NCBI RefSeq assembly: GCF_030068545.1
Contig: NZ_JASJOR010000017.1
Coordinates: forward strand, 147,831 to 211,830
DNA length: 64,000 bases
Direction of reading: 5' to 3'
DNA from: Xanthocytophaga flava
Lineage (GTDB): Bacteria > Bacteroidota > Bacteroidia > Cytophagales > 172606-1
A program made the position numbers and the translations under genes. Under the pieces are notes generated by a model. That model saw nothing but the letters and a program-made list of their open reading frames with translations, searched no databases and was not told where the DNA came from. Each line of letters begins with the position of its first letter. Position 1 is the stretch's first letter. Positions 16,130-24,972 of the stretch are shown here, in pieces.

Positions 16130-17691
16130 ACGAAAAAGAACTGGAAGAAATCCGTCGCAAAATGATGGAACTCGAAGAGGAGCCCCCTGTGCAAGGTTGG
16201 GCATCTATTCAGGCAGAGATACAACCTAAGCGTCGCTGGCGTCTGTTTGGCTGGCTGGCAGTACTGCTGTTGGTCACAGGATCAGTTGCTTTGCTGATAA
16301 AGTATAGAGATCATATCTCACTACACAAACCTGCTCCTGAAATGGCAGGAAATAATCGTCCGGTAACAGAGTCAACTCATAAAAACAATAAAACTCAAAA
16401 TACAGAATCAGCAGATACACCATCTTTACATATATTATCCACTCAACAAGAAAAGGTAGCATCAGCAAACAGAAAACCTATACGATCTGTTAATAAAACA
16501 ACTGTAACTATTTCCAAATCTAAAAACAAGACTAAACCATCTGAGACATCCGGAGAAGGAAGTACTCTGGGTACTGATCGCCATAAAACACAAAAAACAG
16601 TTACCAGAACTCAGTTTTCAGAACTACCTGTTGATTCTCCATCAGATGATTTGACAATAGTAGCCAATACATCCAAAGAGAAATTGTATCGTAAACGAGG
16701 TAGTTCAGTCCGAAGACCGGATGCAAAGGTTTTGAATGAACCAGTACGTACAGCCGTCACCCATTCTATAAAACAGGGTACTCCTATTCAAAAGGATAAT
16801 GACTTCAGAAAAGGAACAGGTAACGATTCTGTCGAACTGTTTGTGCCTTCTATCCATTCCCTGGCATTCCGGGATATTACACTTCAACAAACCGGAGCCG
16901 TTAGACTACCTGCTATTACACCAAGATTTCAACCTGACAGTATACCACAAGCAGAGTCTCCGATTAAACCCACTATTCCCTCTGAAAATAGAGCTGGATG
17001 GTCTGTCGGTCTGTTTGTCGCACCACGTTATACCTTCCGAACATTTGTACCATCCACCTCAGATGATATTGTGATCATCCGGATGAATAATGCTAACTCT
17101 TCTCTCAAAGATCGTCTGGAGTATGTATGGGGGCTGAATGTTCGCAGAGATATTACAAAAAGATTAGCTCTGGAAAGTCATCTGATGGTATCTCAACTTA
17201 GTGAGAAGCTAGGCTATTCCTACAGAACAGATCACATTGAGGAACTTATTCGTACAGTGACTGCTCCAAATCAGGTTACGATAACACCCGTATATGAAAC
17301 CGGACAAAGACAGGTAGCTAGTAACTATACTTACGGTGGACTTAGAATAGCTGCTACTTATTATTTTAAGGCGAATGGACGCCACCGGTTTAATCTGACA
17401 ATGGGAAGTGGTGTCAATTTGTTACTCAAAGGCCAGACTCGTCAATATGTAAATGGCCAATTGGATCAAACGACTACATTTCCTTCAAAAGAGAATGTAT
17501 TAAAGCCGGTAAACTATACTATTCTGGCAGGTATTGGCTACAATTACATGCTAAATCGCAACTATGAATTAACAATCATGCCTGCATTTAATTATTCGTT
17601 GGCTTCTACCTATACTCAACAATCTCCTTTTGGATTGCGTCCCTATTCGGTAGGAGTTCACTTACAACTAATGCGAAAGTTGGGTAAATAG
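16123..17691 (+). CDS. Anti-sigma factor fused to an outer-membrane beta barrel
   Basis: 522 residues in four parts: a short cytoplasmic N-terminus (1-40) with the EEEPPVQGWASIQAEI segment usual for these anti-sigma proteins; one membrane helix at about 41-59 (LFGWLAVLLLVTGSVALLI); a long Ser/Thr/Lys-rich linker (about 65-285); and a C-terminal beta-barrel-like domain (about 286-522, GWSVGLFVAPRYTFRTF to SVGVHLQLMRKLGK). This matches the dual membrane-spanning anti-sigma (Dma) class known in Bacteroides, in which one polypeptide links the outer membrane to a cytoplasmic sigma factor. It overlaps the sigma gene by 7 bp. Confidence 0.85.
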   Translation: MLNEKELEEIRRKMMELEEEPPVQGWASIQAEIQPKRRWRLFGWLAVLLLVTGSVALLIKYRDHISLHKPAPEMAGNNRPVTESTHKNNKTQNTESADTPSLHILSTQQEKVASANRKPIRSVNKTTVTISKSKNKTKPSETSGEGSTLGTDRHKTQKTVTRTQFSELPVDSPSDDLTIVANTSKEKLYRKRGSSVRRPDAKVLNEPVRTAVTHSIKQGTPIQKDNDFRKGTGNDSVELFVPSIHSLAFRDITLQQTGAVRLPAITPRFQPDSIPQAESPIKPTIPSENRAGWSVGLFVAPRYTFRTFVPSTSDDIVIIRMNNANSSLKDRLEYVWGLNVRRDITKRLALESHLMVSQLSEKLGYSYRTDHIEELIRTVTAPNQVTITPVYETGQRQVASNYTYGGLRIAATYYFKANGRHRFNLTMGSGVNLLLKGQTRQYVNGQLDQTTTFPSKENVLKPVNYTILAGIGYNYMLNRNYELTIMPAFNYSLASTYTQQSPFGLRPYSVGVHLQLMRKLGK

Positions 17692-17712
17692 AGCCTATAA
17701 ACAGAGTATGTA

Positions 17713-17760
17713 ATTGGTATAAATCTGTATCACCTGAAAGTAATTCAGGTTTATACCAAT
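17713..17760. terminator. Hairpin between converging genes
   Basis: ATTGGTATAAA (17713-17723) pairs with TTTATACCAAT (17750-17760), with an inner CCTGAA/TTCAGG stem. It lies 22 bp after the anti-sigma stop and can serve both strands. Confidence 0.65.
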
Positions 17761-17851
17761 AGATTCTACTACTTGCCCGGCGTGAAATTACAGCAAAACC
17801 AGAATGCTTCAGTGGTCTTGAAATATATACTTGCCGGATGTGTCTGTTGTA

Positions 17852-18562
17852 TCAATGCTCTAGTTTACCTGGTGGTAGATATCCCCACCGTTCCAGTTCC
17901 TCCAGGTTTTTGATATGCTTACAGACGCCATTTGTAAGTAATACAATCCGATCACTGATTTCGATAATATTCCGGTAATCATGATCGGTGATGATAAACC
18001 CTATATGAGATGTGTACCTACGAATCAAATCCATAATAGTTTGTCTGTATATTGGCTCCACATAGGAAAAAGGCTCATCCAGCAAGATAAATTTGACATC
18101 CATACTAATCAACAACAGCACCTCAAAGTACCTCCGTTCACCCCCTGATAATTCAGAAACCCGTTTGGCATAAAGACTTTTTACCCTTTCATCTGACAGC
18201 AAAGTGGTTTTGCCAGAATCGGCGTGAATATATAAATCTATGATTTTTTTCAGTGTCAGGCTTTGAGGCAAAAAACCGTGTTGTGGTAAATAAGCTATCA
18301 GATCACCTTCCTTATACGGATGCGTATATGCCTGTCTGTTGATCCGGATACTTTTATTTTCTGTTTCCAGGGTTCCAAAGATAATCTTTAACAGTGAAGA
18401 TTTCCCACAGCCATTTCTCCCCAGAAGACCCACTATATCTCCTGTGCAGCATTGCAGGTAACAATCTGTTACAATGTTTCTGGAACCAAAAGAAAGCATA
18501 ATGCTATCTACCTCCAGTACATTTTTTAGAGAGGTATCATTTGCCAGATCAGAAGAAAGCAT
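17852..18562 (-). CDS. ABC transporter ATP-binding protein
   Basis: 236 residues. Walker A GLLGRNGCGKSSLLK (about 45-59), Q-loop LPQHG, signature LSGGERRYFEVLL (about 138-150), Walker B FILLDEP, and the H-loop ITDHDYRNI. It binds and hydrolyses ATP to drive a partner membrane protein. The small membrane protein at 18526-18834 overlaps its 5' end by 37 bp and is the likely partner. No periplasmic binding protein is near, so export or a non-transport role is more likely than import. Confidence 0.95.
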   Translation of the reverse strand: MLSSDLANDTSLKNVLEVDSIMLSFGSRNIVTDCYLQCCTGDIVGLLGRNGCGKSSLLKIIFGTLETENKSIRINRQAYTHPYKEGDLIAYLPQHGFLPQSLTLKKIIDLYIHADSGKTTLLSDERVKSLYAKRVSELSGGERRYFEVLLLISMDVKFILLDEPFSYVEPIYRQTIMDLIRRYTSHIGFIITDHDYRNIIEISDRIVLLTNGVCKHIKNLEELERWGYLPPGKLEH

Positions 18563-18834
18563 AAGCAGAGTAGTAGATTAATACCGAATGATATACCTAT
18601 GAGAAGAGACTTTGAAATGCCTTGATTAAAATAAAAATAATATTGATTGGCATACCGGAGATGGAAGAAGAGGACAGCCAGAACAAAACCAAAAATGCTG
18701 AATGACACAATAAAGAAAGGAATACTTTTCAACAGAATGCCTATTAATCCAGAGAAGGGAAGGTTAACAAACGTTATTGTTTTGTAGTACTGCCAGACCA
18801 AACGAAAGGTCTGTAGGCTTCGTAATGGGCTCAT
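18526..18834 (-). CDS. Small membrane protein with two to three helices
   Basis: 102 residues, mostly hydrophobic: a segment at about 38-55 (IPFFIVSFSIFGFVLAVLFF) and one at about 78-98 (LIGISFGINLLLCLCFLLIW), with a weaker one near 25. It overlaps the downstream ATPase gene by 37 bp, which points to a shared complex. It is too small for a normal ABC permease. I do not recognise the family. Confidence 0.7.
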   Translation of the reverse strand: MSPLRSLQTFRLVWQYYKTITFVNLPFSGLIGILLKSIPFFIVSFSIFGFVLAVLFFHLRYANQYYFYFNQGISKSLLIGISFGINLLLCLCFLLIWQMIPL

Positions 18835-19029
18835 TGCATTCTCTTACACTATGGATTTGAACAGATACCACACTGAGATCTGTGTTTATGGGAGAATCAC
18901 AATAAACATACCAGAAATGAAGACTTTACATTTTTAGCTCAAGTATCCATCCATTTTGTTAATCACAAAAGAAGTGGTAGAAAGGAGTTTGGATATACTA
19001 TCTTACTAATAGCTTCAAGATAAAGTTTA

Positions 19030-20208
19030 TTACCGAATCACAGTAATTACTTTTTTATCAGCAGCATTACTACCAACAAGGATATAATTTCCCATAGGAA
19101 CCAGGTTGCCGGACTCATCGGTAGCGTCCCATTCGGAAGGCGTAGAGAGGGTTTTGAGAAGCTGTCCGTAACGGTTATATATTTTTACTACTCCCTGAGA
19201 GGGAATGTAAAAGGCATCAGCTACTCCATCCCCATTGGGAGAAATGACAGGAACACAATCTGTTGGAGTGCTTACATTGATAGTTGTACTGGCTATTTGC
19301 TGACATTGTAGTGCATCTGTTACAATCAGTTCATAACTGCCCGGAATCAGATTATCAAAGCGATTGCCAACAGAAGTGATTGTTTCATTGCGACTGGTTT
19401 CCCGTAAAGCCAAACGATAGGGCTTTGTTCCACCTGTAATAGTGGATATGTCAATTTCCAGAGTGCCTTTTTGTTTCTCACAGGTAGCATCTGTAAACGT
19501 AGTCACCAATTGTGTCAGATTGATACCAGGAGCAATAGAAACACTTATCTGCTGCTGTGTAAGACACACCGGAGACAAAAACATAATTGTATAATTACCT
19601 GGCTCACTACGAGTCACATCAATTACACCCGTAGATTCATTCAAAGTTAACCCCTCTGATGAAGTATAGGTCACCTGGCTTACTGAACCTGTAAAAACTG
19701 GAGCCTGCAAACCAGCCTCTTTACAAAACGAACTACTGTTATATCGAATTGTACTGGCTGTGCCCTGTAAGGTACTCAACTCACTAATCCCATCCGGTGC
19801 AAACTGATTGGTATGGCTGATAATACCTCCACTGGCATAAGTTACCTGTACATTTTCACTGATGCAGTTTGTACTTTTTTTCCAGACTCTGAATGTAAAT
19901 ACCTCTCCTGTCTTAAATCCCTTGTTTGTGCCATCATCCCCATACGCCGTTAGCGCAGCTGGTTGTTTTTGCCACTCGATATAGCCACCACAGGTTTTTA
20001 CACCCAAAGAATCGTAAAACACACCAATGGCATCTCCTGCTTCCAGTGTTACTCCGTTAACAGTAAGCGGAATGGTGTTTTTGATAAATATCGTATGATT
20101 GACACCCGTAGGACGTACTTTCCAGGGTATATTCTGCGCGGTGAGCATACAGCTCCAGCACCAGAATAAAAGTACCCAGATATGTCTGTTTGTCATCTTG
20201 TTATACAT
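19030..20208 (-). CDS. Secreted SprB-repeat protein with type B T9SS sorting domain
   Basis: 392 residues. Signal peptide (VLLFWCWSCMLTAQ). Residues about 25-130 match the beta domain also found in the LRR protein next door (AGDAIGVFYD, GEVFTFRVWK). A SprB-type repeat follows (about 240-305, KGTLEIDISTITGGTKPYRL, LIPGSYELIVTD). The C-terminal 75 residues are a gliding-motility-associated (type B) sorting domain: SPNGDGVADAFYIP, VKIYNRYGQLL, WDATDESGNLVPMGNYIL. Type B domains direct T9SS secretion and interact with PorP/SprF proteins; such a gene lies 3 kb upstream in the same set. The gap to the LRR gene is 55 bp. Confidence 0.93.
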   Translation of the reverse strand: MYNKMTNRHIWVLLFWCWSCMLTAQNIPWKVRPTGVNHTIFIKNTIPLTVNGVTLEAGDAIGVFYDSLGVKTCGGYIEWQKQPAALTAYGDDGTNKGFKTGEVFTFRVWKKSTNCISENVQVTYASGGIISHTNQFAPDGISELSTLQGTASTIRYNSSSFCKEAGLQAPVFTGSVSQVTYTSSEGLTLNESTGVIDVTRSEPGNYTIMFLSPVCLTQQQISVSIAPGINLTQLVTTFTDATCEKQKGTLEIDISTITGGTKPYRLALRETSRNETITSVGNRFDNLIPGSYELIVTDALQCQQIASTTINVSTPTDCVPVISPNGDGVADAFYIPSQGVVKIYNRYGQLLKTLSTPSEWDATDESGNLVPMGNYILVGSNAADKKVITVIR

Positions 20209-20263
20209 ATAACTTTGGAAAGTCGGCGCAGCCTGAAAGACTGCGCCTGTTTCTTCAATTTAC

Positions 20264-23170
20264 TTATTTTACAATGATCAATTTACTTCTCAACTGCTGA
20301 CTACCTGTCTGAATCACACATAGATACTGTCCCGGAGCCAGATGGCCTACTGATAGGGTAGTTCCTTGTAGTGAATCTTTCTGTACTTCCAGCACTTTTG
20401 TACCCATTAGTGTATAGATACGAATAGTAGCCGAGCCAGTTTGTTCAGTCAATGTCTGTATCTGAACGCTTTCTCTGGTTGGATTGGGATACAGCGTAAG
20501 CAACTGTGAGTTTACCTTGTCTCCTGTATGCAATGTAACCTGGCTGGCAACCTGTATTGAGTTAGAGGCATAAGTTCCATTCCCTTTTTTATACGTTGTG
20601 GACACTTCTACTTCCTGCTGACGATCCTGTTTCCATACTTTCAGATTAAATGGGGTATTGGCCTGCATTTTTTCATTTTCCCAGATAGTTACAATCAGGT
20701 TTTCGCCTGTATACTGTCCGGCTCCTGCCAGTGTTCCTTCTGTTGTATAGACAGCTACCTCATCCCCTGCTACCAGCACCTTACCAAGAATTTCATTTGG
20801 CAATACAAGCAACGCATTGTTAGCTGTTGTAGTTACAGGCAAATCATAGTGAGTGGTACTTTTCTCTCTGGCTGCACTTTCTCCTGTTCTCATGCCTGCC
20901 AGTGAAGGATAGCGAAAGTCAGGAATGGCTTTGTTCATCGAAACCTTATAGGCCAAACCAGGTTTCAGTGTACCTATCTGATCAATAGGAGGATTTATAA
21001 TATGAGAAGGCAGGTAGTTATAGGCGACTACATTCGCTGACCCTGCCGGATATTCGTTGCTCTGCACAAAGGTAACGCTGTTCTCAATTGAACCCAATGC
21101 AGCTGTAAGTGAAACCGGATTACTTCCGAAATAAGGTAGAAAATACGGATAGGTAGTATAAGGGATGCTTATAGGTGTTTGCGGATCAATCTTTTTACCA
21201 CAAACCGTTAGCACCTCTTCCTGTACTACCAGTACTTTGTATCCTTCCAGGATATTCCAGCTGCCAGTATTGATGCCGTTCTGTGGAGCATACAATATCT
21301 TGCCTGCGGCATCTTTTACCAGAATATTCTGAATAGAACCGAAAATAGTTTTCATCGTTGTATCTGCGGGATGAACATTCAGTGAAATCAGGTTCCAGCC
21401 CTTGTGTAAAGCTATGACCTGCTGAACACATGGAGCCACTGTGTGTAAGGCAGAAATACTGCTAAGGCCATTGGTTGCATAGCTACCTGCATGCGTATAA
21501 GGACTTGTTGTAGTGTAGGTTGCCACTACCTCTATTTCTTTCTGGTCTGAAGCACGCCATACTTTTAGAACAAACGATTCACCTGTTGTAAACCCGTTTT
21601 TAGGAGTAGCAGTTGTAACCCAAGCATTCAGTACCTGATTGTCTCCTGTCCATTTCACCATTCCTCCATTGACCTTGTTCCCAGCATTGTCAGTAAAAAA
21701 CACACCAATATAATCTCCAACACTCAGCGGACTGCCTTCAATAGAAGAAGTCAGTGTGGCAGGCAGCACAATCAGGTGATTTTCCCCTCCGCCAATTACA
21801 GGTGTCCAGGGACCGTTTGATTCTATCTCAATCGTAACAGGATTACTGGTTAGTGTATCGTTAGGATAAGCAGGGTTGGTTACTTTGGCAGTGTATACTC
21901 CGGCATTTGCCAATGTCAGAGACGAAAATACCAGCTTGTTGGTTTGTGTGGTTGCTACCAGTACTGCATTTTTATACCAGCGGTAGGTACTTGTTGTAAC
22001 GGTATTATCTACATCCAGGTCAATAGTATATGCATCGCCTTGTTTCAACTTGATCGTTTTTGCAGACCCGATTTCACCCTGGTTATAACTATAAAAACGA
22101 TTGTTTCCATTTCCATTTCCTTTTTTCAGCAGTTTCTCACGGGTAGGTACCAGTGTCAGTAAGTCATCAAAAGTTAGCTGGTTGCCCTGGACAAAAAGTT
22201 GTTCCATATTCAGATGAGAGATATCTGGCAGCGAGGTAAATTTATTATGGGCCAAACGCAGATACTGCATGTCGGGATAGTTAGTCAGATCTGGCAATGA
22301 ATCCAGTTGATTGCTTCCACAGGAGATAAAGCCAAGTTTGGTATTGGCTGAAATATCCGGAAACTCAGTGAATTGATTTTGTGAAAAGTCAATTCCCCAT
22401 AATACAAGATTGTGCGATAAATCAGGTAATGAAGTTAGCTGATTGCCATGACATTGTAGCACGTCCAGTTGAGTAAGAGCAGCAAGAGAAGGCAATTGTG
22501 TCAGTTGATTGTAGGATACATCCAATGTAACAAGATTTTTAAAATCGGATAGATCAGGCAGAACGGTTAATTGATTACTGTCGCATTGAATCAATGCCAG
22601 ACGTGATTTGACAGGCAACGAGAATGCAGGAAAAGAGGTAAACTTGTTTTTTCCAAATCTTAGAAAAACCAACTTGGGAAGTGACGATAAGTCTGGCAAT
22701 GAACTGATCTGATTGGCAGAGCAATTCACTTCGATCAAGGCTGTATTCTGGGAAAGAGCAGGAAATACAGTAAATTGATTCCGGGAAAAGTCAAGGCTTT
22801 TTAAATTAGTGAGTGGAGAAAGATCCGGTAAAGAAGTAAGCTGATTTCCACCACAGCCCAGAAAATTCAGCCCTGTGAAGTATTGAATGCCTGCTAGATT
22901 TGAAATCTGGCGATTGTAGCAGAAAATTGTATCGATAGTAGCAGCTTCGGCGACAATCAATTCACCACTGGAAGTTAGGGTATGGGGAAATTTGTCACGC
23001 AGGTATTGACGGAAGTTCGCATCCGGAATGGGTACAGTTTGGGCAAACACCGTTTGAGCACTGGCCAAAAACAGAATCATTACACACAAAGCAGCAAAGA
23101 TCTGTCTGTTTAGCGACCGGATCGTATCACTCTTGGTAGAGTAAAAATCTCTCATGTAGTTAGTTTTCAT
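20264..23170 (-). CDS. Large secreted LRR protein with type A T9SS sorting domain
   Basis: 968 residues. Signal peptide at about 20-44 (FAALCVMILFLASAQTVFA). Leucine-rich repeats at about 60-330, with units such as LTSLPDLSPLTNLKSLDFSR; an Ig-like segment (about 360-450); beta domains with GDYIGVFFTDNAGNKVNGG and a duplicate with GDEVAVYTTEG. The last ~80 residues are a type A sorting domain (LTLYPNPTRESVQI, IYTLMGTKVLEV, LAPGQYLCVIQTG). It is exported by T9SS and probably fixed at the surface, where LRRs bind other molecules. The GGGTTACTTT-type promoter lies 38 bp upstream of the start. Confidence 0.93.
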   Translation of the reverse strand: MKTNYMRDFYSTKSDTIRSLNRQIFAALCVMILFLASAQTVFAQTVPIPDANFRQYLRDKFPHTLTSSGELIVAEAATIDTIFCYNRQISNLAGIQYFTGLNFLGCGGNQLTSLPDLSPLTNLKSLDFSRNQFTVFPALSQNTALIEVNCSANQISSLPDLSSLPKLVFLRFGKNKFTSFPAFSLPVKSRLALIQCDSNQLTVLPDLSDFKNLVTLDVSYNQLTQLPSLAALTQLDVLQCHGNQLTSLPDLSHNLVLWGIDFSQNQFTEFPDISANTKLGFISCGSNQLDSLPDLTNYPDMQYLRLAHNKFTSLPDISHLNMEQLFVQGNQLTFDDLLTLVPTREKLLKKGNGNGNNRFYSYNQGEIGSAKTIKLKQGDAYTIDLDVDNTVTTSTYRWYKNAVLVATTQTNKLVFSSLTLANAGVYTAKVTNPAYPNDTLTSNPVTIEIESNGPWTPVIGGGENHLIVLPATLTSSIEGSPLSVGDYIGVFFTDNAGNKVNGGMVKWTGDNQVLNAWVTTATPKNGFTTGESFVLKVWRASDQKEIEVVATYTTTSPYTHAGSYATNGLSSISALHTVAPCVQQVIALHKGWNLISLNVHPADTTMKTIFGSIQNILVKDAAGKILYAPQNGINTGSWNILEGYKVLVVQEEVLTVCGKKIDPQTPISIPYTTYPYFLPYFGSNPVSLTAALGSIENSVTFVQSNEYPAGSANVVAYNYLPSHIINPPIDQIGTLKPGLAYKVSMNKAIPDFRYPSLAGMRTGESAAREKSTTHYDLPVTTTANNALLVLPNEILGKVLVAGDEVAVYTTEGTLAGAGQYTGENLIVTIWENEKMQANTPFNLKVWKQDRQQEVEVSTTYKKGNGTYASNSIQVASQVTLHTGDKVNSQLLTLYPNPTRESVQIQTLTEQTGSATIRIYTLMGTKVLEVQKDSLQGTTLSVGHLAPGQYLCVIQTGSQQLRSKLIIVK

Positions 23171-23207
23171 TGAATGACTGATAAAAGTTTGAGTAGTAGT
23201 GTATGCT

Positions 23208-23240
23208 AGTACTACATCCTTTCTCTTTTGAAAGTAACCC
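23208..23240 (-). promoter_or_regulatory. ECF-type promoter motif before the LRR gene
   Basis: Read on the minus strand: GGGTTACTTT (23240-23231), 15 nt, GTAGTACT (23215-23208). The two blocks match those before the PorP/SprF gene and before the sigma operon. Confidence 0.75.
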
Positions 23241-23251
23241 CTGTATTTTAT

Positions 23252-24184
23252 TTATTTTTCTTCCTCTTCTTCTTTTTCTTCTATCTTCCTCTTTTTCAAC
23301 ATATAAAAGCTAAGTGTAAACTCGTATGAATTAAAGCGGGCCACCAGTCTGTTGGGTACAGGTGCCGTATAAGAAAAAGCTGCCTTGACATAGCCTCCCA
23401 ACACAGGCAACCGTTCAAGCCCTGCCAGAAAACTAAAATTCTCTTTATACTTCATCGATACGCCTGCCATAAACAAATCATTTAGTACCAGTCCCATATT
23501 ACCCTCCCACAAAGTCTGGTAGGCAGGCACATGCCGTATTAGCAAAGCCGGATATAAGCTTACCTGCGAACTAAGAGGAATAGGTTTGCGAAGACTTAGT
23601 GTGTAATATCGTTTCAATCGGGTAGTTTCCTCAATGGGCCTGAGCTTTCCTTCTGTCAGCTGGTTAACCGATACCCCTATATGTCCGTTCTGTTTGTCGA
23701 ATAGCCACAAACCCAGTCCCGCATCCGGTGTAGTGGCAGATCCGGAAGAACTCACACTGGTTCCGGATACGGTATAGGAAGCAAAGCCTACAGAAGCACC
23801 ACTGGCAAGAAATAGTTTTTCGGAAAGGCGAACCTGCAGGCTATACAATGCATACATCCGGTTGCGACTCAGATATTGTCCTTCTTTGTCCCCAATGAAG
23901 TTAAAGCCTACCACATGGCGCGGAAAATGCTCATCTTGTTTATTGGAGGATGTAAGTTTTAGCGTAGCATTGGCATAATGGGTATAAATATCACTCCATG
24001 CATTGGTATTGAACTGCCTGCCGATAGTGACAGCCATATCTGATTGAGTAGAAATGCTGGCTGGATTGATTAGAAAGTAGTTGTTAGTGAATTGGTTGAA
24101 AGGAATTGGCACACCAATTACCTCTTGGGCATAAGTTTGTATACAGAGCAGAAACAGGACAATGCACGCCCAGATTGCCTTCAT
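23252..24184 (-). CDS. PorP/SprF-family T9SS outer-membrane protein
   Basis: 310 residues. Signal peptide ACIVLFLLCIQTYAQ. The family hallmark NYFLINPAS appears at about 34-42, followed by a beta-barrel pattern (GVSVNQLTEGKL, GYVKAAFSYTAP, FTLSFYMLKKR). The tail is a short charged run of K and E. PorP/SprF proteins sit in the outer membrane and serve T9SS cargo with type B sorting domains, such as the protein at 19030. The start is preceded by the shared ECF-type promoter motif at 24233-24264. Confidence 0.93.
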   Translation of the reverse strand: MKAIWACIVLFLLCIQTYAQEVIGVPIPFNQFTNNYFLINPASISTQSDMAVTIGRQFNTNAWSDIYTHYANATLKLTSSNKQDEHFPRHVVGFNFIGDKEGQYLSRNRMYALYSLQVRLSEKLFLASGASVGFASYTVSGTSVSSSGSATTPDAGLGLWLFDKQNGHIGVSVNQLTEGKLRPIEETTRLKRYYTLSLRKPIPLSSQVSLYPALLIRHVPAYQTLWEGNMGLVLNDLFMAGVSMKYKENFSFLAGLERLPVLGGYVKAAFSYTAPVPNRLVARFNSYEFTLSFYMLKKRKIEEKEEEEEK

Positions 24185-24232
24185 AAAAAAAATCTTTTGT
24201 TCACAAAATGACTAAACCCTATTGCGGGTGAA

Positions 24233-24264
24233 GGTATTACAAATAAAACAATAGAAAGTAACCC
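24233..24264 (-). promoter_or_regulatory. ECF-type promoter motif before the PorP/SprF gene
   Basis: On the minus strand: GGGTTACTTT (24264-24255), exactly 14 nt, GTAATACC (24240-24233). It lies 49 bp upstream of the PorP/SprF start. Confidence 0.8.
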
Positions 24265-24346
24265 TTTTGAAGAAAAAAAAGTAAAAAATAGCTAAATGTA
24301 GTATTTGCACTACAATCTATCATTTTTTGAAAAAGATTAGATTCAT

Positions 24347-24378
24347 GGGTTACTTTTACTTTTTGTATGTGTAGTACC
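24347..24378 (+). promoter_or_regulatory. ECF-type promoter motif before the sigma/anti-sigma operon
   Basis: GGGTTACTTT (24347-24356), exactly 14 nt, GTAGTACC (24371-24378), 21 bp before the GTG start. It matches the two minus-strand motifs and implies autoregulation. A TGTAGT/ACTACA inverted repeat at 24297-24314 lies between the divergent promoters. Confidence 0.8.
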
Positions 24379-24399
24379 TCTATACAACTACGCTAATTG

Positions 24400-24972
24400 G
24401 TGAATTATTCAGACAAAGAAATACTTCAGGCTATTCGTTCCGGAGAGGATGACAAGGCTTTATCAGCCTTGTATAAGAATCTGCTGCCTAAAATAAAGAG
24501 CCTGATCAGGCAAAATGGAGGCGGACAGGATGATGCACTGGATATTTTTCAGGATGCTATTCTGATCTTCTATAAACAGGTAAAGATGAACTCCTTTAAT
24601 GAAACCTACTCTATTGCCGGCTTTGTCTATACTATAAGTCGCAACCTGTGGATTAATCAGGTAAAAAGAAAAAAACGGAGCATAGAAATAACAGATTCCG
24701 AAATACCCCTGGAATTGGATGACAACATTCTCAATCAGCTTATGACAAAGGAACGGGAAGAGCTGGTAGTCAAACTACTTGCTTCACTGGGAGAGACCTG
24801 CCATCGGTTATTAACGTATGTTATCTTTCATCGTTTATCGATGAAGGAGATTAGTCAGAAAATGGAGTTTAGTTCCGAAGACGTTGCTAAGACAAAGCAT
24901 TATAAATGCAAGCAACGACTTATTCAATTGGTAAAAAACACGCCGTATACACAGGAAATACTCAGAGGATGA
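24400..24972 (+). CDS. ECF RNA polymerase sigma factor of the T9SS-linked locus
   Basis: 190 residues from GTG 24400 (a TTG one codon earlier is also possible). Region 2: DDALDIFQDAILIFYKQV and SIAGFVYTISRNLWINQVKR; region 4: ASLGETCHRLLTYVIFHRLS followed by MKEISQKMEFSSEDVAKTKH. The stop overlaps the next gene's ATG by 4 bp (ATGA), so the sigma and its membrane regulator are translated together. Three copies of one promoter motif around it suggest that it drives its own operon, the PorP/SprF gene and the LRR gene. Confidence 0.94.
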   Translation: MNYSDKEILQAIRSGEDDKALSALYKNLLPKIKSLIRQNGGGQDDALDIFQDAILIFYKQVKMNSFNETYSIAGFVYTISRNLWINQVKRKKRSIEITDSEIPLELDDNILNQLMTKEREELVVKLLASLGETCHRLLTYVIFHRLSMKEISQKMEFSSEDVAKTKHYKCKQRLIQLVKNTPYTQEILRG

